Of a DNA stretch of 64,000 bases, positions 35,818 to 44,320 are shown one piece after another. The translations under genes and the position numbers were made by a program. The DNA comes from an uncultured Paracoccaceae bacterium (GTDB taxonomy: Bacteria; Pseudomonadota; Alphaproteobacteria; Rhodobacterales; Rhodobacteraceae). The notes under the pieces are model-generated. The model saw only the letters and a program-made list of their open reading frames with translations, did not search any database and was not told where the DNA came from. How positions within the stretch are numbered: position 1 is the first letter of the stretch; each line of letters begins with the position of its first letter. Where the stretch lies: NCBI GenBank assembly GCA_958439195.1, contig OY288170.1:1-64000 (forward strand). The letters run 5' to 3'.

Positions 35818-36528
35818 ATGACAGTCCATATCGGCGCAAAACCCGGCGACATCGCCGAAACCGTCCTCCTCCCCGGCGATCCCTACCGCGCCCGCTGGGC
35901 CGCGCAGACGTTTCTTGAAAACCCGGTTCTGGTAAACGAAGTGCGCGGGATGCTGGGCTATACCGGCACCTGGAACGGCCACCGTGTCACCATCCACGGC
36001 ACCGGCATGGGAATGCCGTCGATGTCGATCTACGCCAATGAACTGATCCGCGATTTCGGCGCGCAAACCCTTATCCGCATCGGATCGGCGGGGGCGCTGC
36101 AAACCCATGTCAACGTGCGCGACATTGTGCTGGCCCAGGCCACCTCAACCCTTGGAACGCCGTCACGCTCCATCTTCAAGGAACTCCACTTCGCCCCGGT
36201 CGCCGATTTCACCCTGCTCGCCGCCGCGCACAAGGCCGCCACCGCGCGCGGCATCCCCACCCATGTCGGCGGCGTCTACACCTCTGACACCTTCTACGAC
36301 GAACGGCAGGATCTGTCCGACCAACTGCAACGCCACAACTGCCTTGCCGTGGAAATGGAGGCCGCCGAACTTTACACCCTCGCCGCCCGCTACAACCGCC
36401 GCGCGCTCGCGGTGCTGACCATTTCCGACCACATCCTCACCCATGATGCGCTGCCCGCCGCCGACCGCGAACGCAGCTTCGGCGACATGGTCCAGATCGC
36501 GCTGGAGGCCGCCTTCACCACCGCGTGA
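35818..36528 (+). CDS. deoD: Purine-nucleoside phosphorylase, DeoD type
   Basis: The enzyme splits purine nucleosides with phosphate into base and ribose-1-phosphate, for salvage. The 236-residue product has the hexameric-type motifs VLLPGDPYRARWAA (phosphate), RIGSAGALQTHV, AVEMEAAELYTLAAR (ribose) and SDHILTHDAL (base, with catalytic Asp). GGGGAAAG precedes the start. It is a single gene between a strong hairpin and an oxidoreductase. Confidence 0.95.
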   Translation: MTVHIGAKPGDIAETVLLPGDPYRARWAAQTFLENPVLVNEVRGMLGYTGTWNGHRVTIHGTGMGMPSMSIYANELIRDFGAQTLIRIGSAGALQTHVNVRDIVLAQATSTLGTPSRSIFKELHFAPVADFTLLAAAHKAATARGIPTHVGGVYTSDTFYDERQDLSDQLQRHNCLAVEMEAAELYTLAARYNRRALAVLTISDHILTHDALPAADRERSFGDMVQIALEAAFTTA

Positions 36529-36590
36529 TGGGCCTTTCCGAACCGCACGGTCCAGCGTAGCTATGCTGCCTGCCCCGGAAAGGACCGATC

Positions 36591-37526
36591 ATGAAAGCCG
36601 CCCGCATCCACGCCTATGGCGATGCCCACCAGATCCGCGTCGAAGACGCCCCCCTGCCCGCCATCGGCCCCGATGACGTGCTGATCCGCGCCGTCGCAGC
36701 CTCGGTCAACCCGGTTGACTGGAAAATCCGCCGCGGCTATCTGGCCGCCATGCTGCCCTATGACATGCCCCTCACCCTTGGCTGGGATGTGTCGGGCATC
36801 GTGGAAAGCGTCGGGTCCGATGTGACCACCTTCAAACCCGGCGATGCCGTCTATTCCCGCCCCGACATCCGCCGCAACGGCACCTATGCCGAATACGTGG
36901 CCGTCCGCGCCCGCGAAGTGGCCCTGAAACCCACCACCATCAGCCATGTCGAAGCGGCCTCCCTCCCCCTCGTCGGCATCACGGCATGGGAGGCGCTGAT
37001 CACCGCCGCCGGAATGCAGCCCGGCCAGCGTGTGCTGATCCATGCCGGTGCAGGCGGCGTTGGCTCCATCGCCATCCAGCTTGCCAAGGCGCGCGGCGCC
37101 CATGTCACCGCCACCGCCTCTTCGGGCAAATCCGCCCTCGTCCGCTCCCTCGGCGCGGATGAGGTGGTCGATTACCGCGACCCCGCCGCCTTTGCCGCTG
37201 CCCGCGACCTGGACATCGTGTTCGACACCATCGGCGGCGACACGCAGGACGCCTCCTGGGCCATGCTGAAACCGGGTGGCTTTCTCGTGTCCATCACCAC
37301 GCCCCCCAGCCCCGAACGCGCGCAAGCCGAAGGCAAACGTGCAGGCTTTGTGTTCATCGACCCGAACGCCGCCATCCTGCGCGACCTTGCGGCACTGGTG
37401 GACACCGGGAAAATCCGCCCCATCATCGGCGGCGAATTCCGGCTCGATGACGCGGCAAAGGCACAACTGGCCAGCGAAACAGGCCGCACGACGGGCAAAA
37501 TCGTGATCTACACAGGCCAGCCATAA
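36591..37526 (+). CDS. NADP-dependent zinc-type alcohol dehydrogenase/quinone oxidoreductase family protein
   Basis: The 311-residue medium-chain dehydrogenase resembles quinone oxidoreductases and lacks the cysteine-rich structural zinc loop. The substrate domain has LGWDVSGIVESVGSDVTTF; the coenzyme motif is RVLIHAGAGGVGSIAIQLAK near residue 145. The start follows AAAGGA. It could reduce quinones or enones, but the substrate is unknown. It converges on the ChaC gene with a small hairpin between. Confidence 0.88.
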   Translation: MKAARIHAYGDAHQIRVEDAPLPAIGPDDVLIRAVAASVNPVDWKIRRGYLAAMLPYDMPLTLGWDVSGIVESVGSDVTTFKPGDAVYSRPDIRRNGTYAEYVAVRAREVALKPTTISHVEAASLPLVGITAWEALITAAGMQPGQRVLIHAGAGGVGSIAIQLAKARGAHVTATASSGKSALVRSLGADEVVDYRDPAAFAAARDLDIVFDTIGGDTQDASWAMLKPGGFLVSITTPPSPERAQAEGKRAGFVFIDPNAAILRDLAALVDTGKIRPIIGGEFRLDDAAKAQLASETGRTTGKIVIYTGQP

Positions 37527-37534
37527 CGCCAGCC

Positions 37535-37550
37535 TTAGGGACAACCCTAA
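37535..37550. terminator. Short hairpin between convergent genes
   Basis: TTAGGG-acaa-CCCTAA is a perfect 6-bp stem centred in the 39-base gap between the oxidoreductase and ChaC stops, and could serve both directions. Confidence 0.45.
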
Positions 37551-37565
37551 CGGCATTCCTGCCCG

Positions 37566-38240
37566 CTACAGCGCGGCAATCTCCTCCGCGACCAGCCTCT
37601 GCAATTCCCACAGATACCGGTCGCGGATGCCCAGATCTTCCAGATGCCGCACGGTGTTGTGCAGATAGGCCGCGCAACTTCCCATATGCCCCGCCGCCCG
37701 CGCAATCCGCCGCGCCTGTTCCTCCAGCGGCAGGCGAATGAAGATCGCCGGGTCCAGCGGCGCGGCATAAAACACCAGCGCCCGATGCACACCGCCCACC
37801 GCCCCCCGCACCTTCAACCAGCGGACCGAATCCAGATCCGCCTCATAGCCGATCTCCCGCCGCAGCAGCGCCTCCATAGCCGCCAGCCGGTCCTCATCGG
37901 GCAGGCGATAGGCCATCCCCCGGCAACTGCCGCCCCGCTCCAGCGCCAACATCAGCCCCGGCTGGTCCATCGTGCCGCGCCAACTGTCCAGATGAATGCA
38001 GAACGACCGCCGCCACCCCAGCAGCACCGCAGGCATCACCTCTGCCGCCTCGAAGGCGGGCTTCCAGATCAACGACCCATAAGCAAAGGTCCAGACCGGC
38101 CCCTCCCCCGCCTCATCCAACAGCCGCGCGGCATGGCTGGCAAAATCCGCATCCTCCATCCACGGCACGCCCCCCCGTGCGCCATCCGTCTCCGGCTCCA
38201 CCCTCTCAACCCGCGCGACCAGCTCTTCGGTCAGGTTCAT
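37566..38240 (-). CDS. Gamma-glutamylcyclotransferase, ChaC-like
   Basis: ChaC proteins cut glutathione to 5-oxoproline and Cys-Gly. The 224-residue product has the substrate-binding motif FAYGSLIWKPAFEAAEV and the family core RRSFCIHLDSWRGT. The start is uncertain: ATG 38240 gives MNLTEELVARV, which looks like the family start and is 4 bases beyond the previous stop; ATG 38255 overlaps that gene. It is probably co-transcribed with the DUF1989 gene. Confidence 0.85.
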   Translation of the reverse strand: MNLTEELVARVERVEPETDGARGGVPWMEDADFASHAARLLDEAGEGPVWTFAYGSLIWKPAFEAAEVMPAVLLGWRRSFCIHLDSWRGTMDQPGLMLALERGGSCRGMAYRLPDEDRLAAMEALLRREIGYEADLDSVRWLKVRGAVGGVHRALVFYAAPLDPAIFIRLPLEEQARRIARAAGHMGSCAAYLHNTVRHLEDLGIRDRYLWELQRLVAEEIAAL

Positions 38241-38244
38241 CCGT

Positions 38245-39105
38245 CTATTGACCATGGCTGCCATCATAGCTGTTCACCAAAGGCCCCACCCACCCCGCAG
38301 GCGGGGCCAGCGGGCGAAACACCTCAACCAGCAGCGGATGACAGCGCGCCGCGTCTGACGAATGCTCTGCCGAACAATCCCCGCCCGGACAGGCCGACAA
38401 CCCGCCGATCAGATCAATCTCCGCAAAGAATTCCAGATAGTCCCCCGGCCGCACCGGGCTGGCCTTCATGAAATACTGCCCCGTATCGCGGGTAAACCCC
38501 GTGCACATGAACACGTTCAGCACGTCATGCACATGCGCCTCTGCCGCGCGCAGCGGCAACCCGGTCCAATCCGCCAAGGCCCGCGTCAGATTGGAATGGC
38601 AACAGTTGTGATACTGCCCACCCCCGCTCAGAAGGCTATGGGTGTAAGGGTCACAGCGCGTGCCGATCACATCATGCACCGCCCCGCCAAAATCATCGAA
38701 CCCGTACCAGTCCAGCGTGTCATCGGTGATCAAGGCCATTGGCCGCAGATAGGGAAAGGATGACCACATCCGATCCTCGGTCGACAGATGCGTGCCATGC
38801 AGCGCGCGGGTCTTGCCGGAATAGAACCGCTCACGCAAATCCCCCTGCGCCCACAGGTTCAGGTCGCCCACCTGCGGCCCGTCAATACTGGTGATGCGAA
38901 AGAAATGCCCCGCCGGCACCGCCCAGCACCGCGCCTCACGCGCGGGCACCACCACCTGCGTGATCCGCTCCCACCCCTCCCGTGCCGCACGGAACGGCAT
39001 CAGGTCCGGGCGCGGCAACCCCTCCACAGGATAGCAGATCACCGGCGCAATCCCGCGCCGCGCAAGGGCATCGGGCGGGGCAGGATGGTCGGTCACACTC
39101 TTCAT
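38245..39105 (-). CDS. DUF1989 / urea carboxylase-associated family protein
   Basis: This 286-residue protein belongs to the DUF1989 family, found near urea carboxylase and amino acid degradation genes; the biochemical role is unknown. Conserved parts include HFFRITSIDGPQVGDLNLWA, the HGTHLSTEDRMWSS stretch and a Cys-His-rich centre (GGGQYHNCCHSNL), with another ACPGGDC near the end, suggesting a metal. ATG 39105 has AAAGAGGTG upstream. No urea carboxylase genes are in the window. It precedes the ChaC gene. Confidence 0.85.
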   Translation of the reverse strand: MKSVTDHPAPPDALARRGIAPVICYPVEGLPRPDLMPFRAAREGWERITQVVVPAREARCWAVPAGHFFRITSIDGPQVGDLNLWAQGDLRERFYSGKTRALHGTHLSTEDRMWSSFPYLRPMALITDDTLDWYGFDDFGGAVHDVIGTRCDPYTHSLLSGGGQYHNCCHSNLTRALADWTGLPLRAAEAHVHDVLNVFMCTGFTRDTGQYFMKASPVRPGDYLEFFAEIDLIGGLSACPGGDCSAEHSSDAARCHPLLVEVFRPLAPPAGWVGPLVNSYDGSHGQ

Positions 39106-39132
39106 CGCAGGCACCTCTTTGACCCCAGCCTA

Positions 39133-39330
39133 TCAACCCGCATGCCGCAAGCAATGCCGCGGCGCAGCAGCGCCCTGCGTAACCGCGCCACAAACCGCAC
39201 AACGCCAGGTTTCCGGCCCCGCCACCCGATCCTGCCGCCACCTGCAAACCCGTGTCAGCGTCGATCCGCGCCGCGTGACCCACAACACCAGAAAGACACC
39301 GGCCAGCAAAAAGGGGATCAGGATCATCAT
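39133..39330 (-). CDS. Small membrane protein with CxxC motif
   Basis: This 65-residue frame starts with a membrane helix (MMILIPFLLAGVFLVLWVT), then a basic stretch, then CRWRQD, CAVCG and CLRH. The four Cys (CR, CAVC, HC) could form a small zinc ribbon on the cytosolic side. I recall similar short proteins with a Cys-rich tail in Rhodobacteraceae, but cannot confirm a family. It lies in a 265-base gap between the DUF1989 and RTX genes, on the same strand as both. ATG 39327 is an equal start option. Confidence 0.6.
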   Translation of the reverse strand: MMILIPFLLAGVFLVLWVTRRGSTLTRVCRWRQDRVAGPETWRCAVCGAVTQGAAAPRHCLRHAG

Positions 39331-39370
39331 GATCCACCGTCCCTAGCACCAAACCGCATCCACCGCGACG

Positions 39371-42300
39371 TCACAGAAACAGAAAATCCCCCGCCGTCAG
39401 ATTTGCCGCAGCCACCCCCTCCAGCCGGATCACATGGCCGCCCACCAGCACCTCGGCCATCCGCACACCGTCTACCACCACATCCTGCACGGTCAGCCCC
39501 GACATGCCGCCCACGCCCTGCAATTCCATCCGGTCCAGCCTTGGGGCAAAGTCCGTGATCACATCCACCTCGCCCGGTCGAAAGCTGGGAAAGACGAACA
39601 CATCCGCAAGCGTCCCCCCGGTCAGCCGGTCATGCCCCAACCCACCATCCAGTCGGTCCCTCCCACTTCCCCCGCTCAATACATCCTGGCCCGCATCCCC
39701 GAACAGTGAATCGTTTCCGCCCAACCCGATCAGCCAGTCATTCCCGACCCCGCCCGCCAACCAGTCATGCCCCGCCTCACCAAAAAGCGAGTCATCGCCA
39801 AGCCCGGCCTGGATCACCTCATCCCCATCCCCGGCAAGGATCGTGTCATTCCCTTCGCCATCGGAAAACACATCCAGCCCGACCCCACCCTCCAGCCAAT
39901 CATGTCCCACGCCACCCACAAGCTGGTCATCCCCATCCCCGCCATAAATCCAATCGCTGCCCGCATTGCCAGACAGGCTGTCATTCCCCTCGCCCCCAAA
40001 CAGCCGATCCCGCCCCCCGCCCCCGGACAGCACGTCATTGCCCCCCTCCCCCAAGATGGAATCCCCCCCCAACCCGGCCCGGATCACCTCATCGCCATCG
40101 CCCGCAAGAATCGTGTCACTCCCCGCACCATCCACAAACACATCCACCCCGGCCCCACCTTCCAGCCAGTCATTTCCCACGCCGCCCTCCAACCAATCCG
40201 CCCCATCCCCACCAAACAGCCGGTCATTGCCCTTTTGGCCCAGCAGCCTGTCATCGCCCGCCCCGCCGAACAGCAGATCGTTGCCATCCCCCCCCGCCAG
40301 TCGATCATTCCCCGCCTCTCCCAGAACCGAATCCTCCCCCAACCCGGCCTGAACCACCTCATCGCCGTCCCCGGCAAGGATCGTGTCATTCCCCGCCCCA
40401 TCGGCAAAGACATCCACCCCGGCCCCGCCTTCCAGCCAGTCATTCCCATCCCCCCCGTCCAGAACATCCGCCCCATCCCCTCCAAACAGCCGATCATTCC
40501 CCGCCTCGCCAAGCAGCCGGTCATTGCCCACCCCGCCGCCCAGCGTGTCATCCCCGATCCCGCCCCGCAGATCATCATCGCCAAGGCTGCCCGTGATCTG
40601 ATCGTTGCCCGCGCCACCAAGGACCGAGTCATTCCCAGCCCCATCCTCGATCACATCCGCCCCATCCCCCCCGTCCAGAACATCCGCCCCATCCCCACCA
40701 AACAGCCGGTCATTCCCCGCCTCGCCGAAAATCCGGTTCGTCCCGCCCCCCCCGACAAGGGTGTCATCCCCGTCACCACCGTGCAGATCATCGTCCCCGT
40801 CACCCCCGGCCAGACTGTCCTGCTCCGCGTCGCCATACAGCGTATCGTTGCCCGCATCCCCGGCCAGCACGTCTGCGCCTGCGCCCCCCTCCAGCCGGTC
40901 GCCCCCGGTGCCACCGATCAGAACGTCATTCCCGGCGCCCCCCATCAGGGTATCGGCCCCATCCAGACCGCGCAGTGTGTCATTCCCCACGCCGCCCTCC
41001 AGCAGGTTCCCCCCGGCGGTCCCTGTCAGGTCCAGATCACCCGGCACCGGTCCCGGCGGGTTCCCCACCCCCGCCACCTCGAACAGCAGCCGCCCGTTCA
41101 CGCCAAAGGCCATCGCCTGTATCTCGGCCAGCGTCAGTGCCCGCCCCGTCACCGTGCGAATCTCCAACTCCTCGCCCCAGAACCGCAACACCGCCCCGGT
41201 CGCCGTGACCGTCACCGCCAATTGCCCGACATGGCGAAAGAACGGCCACGCGGTCAGGTCGATCCGGTCCTCGTTCGGGTTGAAATCCGCAATCACATCG
41301 CGCCGCCCATCCGCCCGCAGCATAAACAGATCGGCACCCGCCCCCCCGGTCATCACATCGGCCCCGGCCCCGTCCAGGATCAGATCCCGCCCCGCACCCC
41401 CAACCGCACCCACCCCGCCCAGCCCCGCCAGCGGCACAACCACCTGCGTCACCCCCGCCTCAGCCGCCGAAAGCGCCATCACATGCAGGCTGTCCCCCAC
41501 CACCATCGCCTTCAGTTCGCTGATATTGGCCAACCCTAGGTCAGCGCGATCAGCCAGCGTCGCCAGATGCACCAGCCGGCCGTCCGGCACCAAGGCGAAC
41601 AGCGTCAGCCCCTCATCCGCCCCGGCAGCCAGCACAAAGATCCAATCGCCATGCGCGACCATCTCCAGCGCGGTCACTCCCTGAAAGCGCGTGCCCAATT
41701 CGTCAAACACATGGTCCACAGGCGTCAGCGCGCCCCCCGCCCCAACCTGAAACACCGTCAGGCTGGATGATCCGGCCGCCGCCGCCACCAGCCAGGTCGC
41801 ACCAAAAGCCACCACCGTTTCCAGCGCGGTGATCTCCTGCACCGGCACGCCCTGCGCCTGCCCCGTCACCCCAACCCGCGTCAGCGCACCGCCCGCCGAT
41901 ACCGCCAAGACCGTGATCCCATGCTCCACCGCCGATCCGGCAAAGACCAGCGTCACCCCCCCCACCTCGGCCTGCGCCAGCGCCACCACCCCGGCCAACG
42001 CAAAACCCGCCGCATCCGCCGCCACCCCCACCGGCGTCAACGCCCCACCCGCGCCAATCCGAAAACTCTCCAACCCGCTGCCCATGTGCCGCGCCGCCAG
42101 CAGGTAGGATTGCCCCGCCACCGATACGCCGATCATCTCGACCGCCTGCCCCTGAAGCGGCGATGTCGGTTGCAGATAGCCGGTCATCCCCCCGCAACCC
42201 GCGCCCCCCAACCCTAACTCCTGCACGGCAGCAATCATGTCGGTGGGCAGGCTTCCCGCCACCCCGCCAACCGTCACCGCCACGCGCGCCGCGCCCTGCA

Positions 42301-42493
42301 CGGCAAAGGCCCGCACCACCGGCCCGCCGCCCCCTTCAGCGGACCCCAGGCCCAGCAGAACAGTCTCGTTCAGCACCGGGTTGAACACCCGGATTTGCGG
42401 CACCTCCCCCGGCACCACAACCATTTCCCCATGCGCCAACGGCTGCGCAAAACGCGCGCCAAGGGCCACTCCAGCCCCAAGAAATTCAAACAT
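39371..42493 (-). CDS. RTX-type calcium-binding repeat protein
   Basis: The 1040-residue acidic protein is probably secreted by a type I system. Residues about 140-335 hold four loose repeats with GGALTPV/GGALTRV that look like beta-propeller blades. Residues about 480-975 are RTX nonapeptides (GGxGxDxLx), such as GGAGNDVLIGGTGGDRLEGG. Residues 684-953 are three tandem 90-residue units, each opening with DWLEGGAGVDVF-like sequence. The C-terminus (ADVFVFPSFRPGEVDVITDF) resembles RTX export ends. There is no signal peptide. No catalytic domain, transporter or adaptor gene is visible nearby. No ribosome site precedes the start; a hairpin does. Confidence 0.9.
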   Translation of the reverse strand: MFEFLGAGVALGARFAQPLAHGEMVVVPGEVPQIRVFNPVLNETVLLGLGSAEGGGGPVVRAFAVQGAARVAVTVGGVAGSLPTDMIAAVQELGLGGAGCGGMTGYLQPTSPLQGQAVEMIGVSVAGQSYLLAARHMGSGLESFRIGAGGALTPVGVAADAAGFALAGVVALAQAEVGGVTLVFAGSAVEHGITVLAVSAGGALTRVGVTGQAQGVPVQEITALETVVAFGATWLVAAAAGSSSLTVFQVGAGGALTPVDHVFDELGTRFQGVTALEMVAHGDWIFVLAAGADEGLTLFALVPDGRLVHLATLADRADLGLANISELKAMVVGDSLHVMALSAAEAGVTQVVVPLAGLGGVGAVGGAGRDLILDGAGADVMTGGAGADLFMLRADGRRDVIADFNPNEDRIDLTAWPFFRHVGQLAVTVTATGAVLRFWGEELEIRTVTGRALTLAEIQAMAFGVNGRLLFEVAGVGNPPGPVPGDLDLTGTAGGNLLEGGVGNDTLRGLDGADTLMGGAGNDVLIGGTGGDRLEGGAGADVLAGDAGNDTLYGDAEQDSLAGGDGDDDLHGGDGDDTLVGGGGTNRIFGEAGNDRLFGGDGADVLDGGDGADVIEDGAGNDSVLGGAGNDQITGSLGDDDLRGGIGDDTLGGGVGNDRLLGEAGNDRLFGGDGADVLDGGDGNDWLEGGAGVDVFADGAGNDTILAGDGDEVVQAGLGEDSVLGEAGNDRLAGGDGNDLLFGGAGDDRLLGQKGNDRLFGGDGADWLEGGVGNDWLEGGAGVDVFVDGAGSDTILAGDGDEVIRAGLGGDSILGEGGNDVLSGGGGRDRLFGGEGNDSLSGNAGSDWIYGGDGDDQLVGGVGHDWLEGGVGLDVFSDGEGNDTILAGDGDEVIQAGLGDDSLFGEAGHDWLAGGVGNDWLIGLGGNDSLFGDAGQDVLSGGSGRDRLDGGLGHDRLTGGTLADVFVFPSFRPGEVDVITDFAPRLDRMELQGVGGMSGLTVQDVVVDGVRMAEVLVGGHVIRLEGVAAANLTAGDFLFL
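39635..40444 (-). repeat. Three tandem 270-bp repeats inside the RTX gene
   Basis: The units are 40175-40444, 39905-40174 and 39635-39904 (residues 684-773, 774-863, 864-953). All share the pattern DWLEGG, DVF, then DTILAGDGDEV, then AGLG, DS, GEAG with only scattered changes in the first 50 residues. The last 40 residues of each unit differ more. The equal length points to duplication of a 270-bp block. Confidence 0.85.
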
Positions 42494-42504
42494 TACACAC
42501 CCAA

Positions 42505-42523
42505 CCCAGGCCCGAAGGCTGGG
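42505..42523 (-). promoter_or_regulatory. UUCG-type hairpin just upstream of the RTX start
   Basis: On the minus strand CCCAG-CC-TTCG-GG-C-CTGGG ends 11 bases before the ATG. A stable TTCG-loop stem so near an mRNA start without a Shine-Dalgarno could control translation or mark the 5' leader. Confidence 0.4.
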
Positions 42524-42605
42524 GCCAGACTGGGGGTTTCACGGTTAGGGATTGCTTAGGAAATACAGGCCACTTTGTGGCATTCCACCGGGATTTTACC
42601 CAGCT

Positions 42606-43565
42606 TTACAAAGTCTCAATCTCTGTCGGCGTCACGCGCCGCTTCTTGATGACCGCCTCACGCCAGGTAATATAGCTGATCGCCCCGATGATCACCGCCC
42701 CCCCCAGCAGCACGAACACATCCACACCCTCGCCAAACACCAGGGCGCCCAACAGCGTGGCCCAGATCAGTTGCAAGAACGTCACCGGCTGCGTCACCGC
42801 CAACGGCGCCGCGCGAAACGCCCGTGTCATGGCATAATGCCCGGCCGTGGCGAACCCCGCCACCAGACCCAGCCACAAAAGCTGCACCATGCTCATCGGC
42901 ACCCAGACCCAGATCGCCAGCGGCAACAAACCCAGCGTTACTGTCACCGAAAGCACGCCCACAATCGCCCCCGCAGGCACCTGCTGGCTTAACCGCTTGG
43001 CAAACAGATAGGACGCCGCAAAGAAACAGGCTGCGCCAAGCTGTGCCAGATGCCCATCCGTCACCTCGCGCAGGCCGGGCCGGATCACGATCAACGCGCC
43101 AACCAGCGCCACCGCCACCGCCACGATCCGCCGCATGGCCAGCGCCTCGCCAAAGAACAGCGCCGCCCCCAGCGTCACCAGAACCGGGTTCAGATAGCCG
43201 ATCGCCGTCACCTCGGCCACCGGGATACGCGCCATCGCATAAAACCACAGCACCACCGCCGCCGTATGCGCCACCCCGCGCCACCCGAACAGCCGCAATA
43301 TGCCCGGCGGAAACCCCGCCCGCAGCATGGGGGCCAGCGTCGGCAACAGAAACACTACGCCCCAGCCAAACCGCACAAAGGCCGATTGCGCCGCTGGCAA
43401 CTCTGTCCCCAGATGCCGCACCACGCCCGTCACCCCCACGAAACACAGCCCCGTCAACAGCATCCACAACGCACCCTCGACAGGGCGGCCCAGATCGCTT
43501 GCAGACGGGCCGGATTCCGGTGGGGCAGATGCGGGGGGTTTGGAAACGGGTGAATTCACGCTCAT
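42606..43565 (-). CDS. DMT family transporter (EamA domain)
   Basis: This 319-residue inner-membrane protein of about ten helices has two EamA repeats (GALWMLLTGLCFVGVTGVVR at the start of the first; AQLGAACFFAASYLFAKRL in the second). Such proteins export metabolites or amino acids; the substrate is unknown. The N-terminus has a Pro/Ser-rich cytosolic stretch of about 35 residues. ATG 43565 was chosen over 43601 because it gives the shorter cytosolic tail, but has no strong ribosome site. It lies downstream of the lysE gene in the same direction. Confidence 0.88.
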   Translation of the reverse strand: MSVNSPVSKPPASAPPESGPSASDLGRPVEGALWMLLTGLCFVGVTGVVRHLGTELPAAQSAFVRFGWGVVFLLPTLAPMLRAGFPPGILRLFGWRGVAHTAAVVLWFYAMARIPVAEVTAIGYLNPVLVTLGAALFFGEALAMRRIVAVAVALVGALIVIRPGLREVTDGHLAQLGAACFFAASYLFAKRLSQQVPAGAIVGVLSVTVTLGLLPLAIWVWVPMSMVQLLWLGLVAGFATAGHYAMTRAFRAAPLAVTQPVTFLQLIWATLLGALVFGEGVDVFVLLGGAVIIGAISYITWREAVIKKRRVTPTEIETL

Positions 43566-43620
43566 ATCGGCGACAAAACCCGATCCCCACGCCACCCGCA
43601 AGCCCAGTTCCGACGCGGGA

Positions 43621-44232
43621 TCACGCCGTCAGCGCCAGCTTTGCCGCAATCGCCCACATGGTGCAGCCCACCACCACCTCAAGCACCACCCAGGCGCGCG
43701 GCTGCGCAAAAACCGGCCCCAGCAGCCGCGCCCCGAACCCAAGTGCGCTGAAAAACACGAACGACCCCGCCGCCGCCCCCATCCCGAAAGCCACGCCATA
43801 GGGCGCGTATTGCGCGCTGATCGACCCCAGCAGCACCACCGTATCCAGATAGACATGCGGATTGGCCCAGGTCAGCACCAGACAGGTCGCCAGCACGCGG
43901 CGCAACGGCGCAGCCCCACCCGGAGCAGGCATCAACGCCTCTCCGCCCGCCCAGGCCGCACGAAACCGCATCGCACCATAGACCACCAGAAACGCCACGC
44001 CGCCCCACAGCATCACATCCGCCAGCCACGGCACCGCATCTGACACCAGCCCGAACCCGCCCACCCCCGCCGCAATCAGCACCGCATCCGACAGCGCACA
44101 GGTCAGCACCACCGCCAGCACATGTTCCCGCCGTATCCCCTGCCGCAGCACAAAGGCGTTTTGCGCCCCGATGGCCGCAATCAGGCTGATCGCCACCAAA
44201 AACCCCGCCCCCGCCGCAAATCCCGCCGTCAT
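43621..44232 (-). CDS. LysE/ArgO family amino acid exporter
   Basis: The 203-residue protein with about six helices matches LysE/ArgO exporters: the first helix is followed by AAIGAQNAFVLRQGIRREHV, and the TWANPHVYLDTVVLLGS motif lies mid-protein. It would export lysine or arginine when they build up. It is divergent from an ArgP-like LysR gene, 88 bases away, the classic LysE-LysG or ArgO-ArgP arrangement. ATG 44232 follows GTGCGTGAC and fits family length. Confidence 0.92.
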   Translation of the reverse strand: MTAGFAAGAGFLVAISLIAAIGAQNAFVLRQGIRREHVLAVVLTCALSDAVLIAAGVGGFGLVSDAVPWLADVMLWGGVAFLVVYGAMRFRAAWAGGEALMPAPGGAAPLRRVLATCLVLTWANPHVYLDTVVLLGSISAQYAPYGVAFGMGAAAGSFVFFSALGFGARLLGPVFAQPRAWVVLEVVVGCTMWAIAAKLALTA

Positions 44233-44320
44233 GTCACGCACCCCATATTCCTGGCTTGACGTAAGGCTCCGGCAGGGGATCAATCCAATTAAACTTCCTG
44301 CAACGGATTAAGCTTGGCTA
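44233..44320. promoter_or_regulatory. Divergent lysE/argP control region
   Basis: These 88 bases separate the divergent starts and must hold both promoters and the LysR operator. TTGACG at 44256-44261 with ATCAAT at 44279-44284 (17-base spacer) is a weak plus-strand promoter. The AT-rich core near 44287-44313 contains TTAA half-sites suited to a LysR regulator. Confidence 0.5.

Noticed and set aside
39635..40444. Regular repeats that might suggest a CRISPR array
   Set aside because: The repeats are in frame, 270 bp long and diverged, and encode RTX motifs; there are no short identical repeats with unique spacers or cas genes.
39767..41539. A 590-residue plus-strand frame and several other long frames opposite the RTX gene
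   Set aside because: They are antisense shadows of the GC-rich repeat codons, with runs of His, Pro and Gln and no family features.
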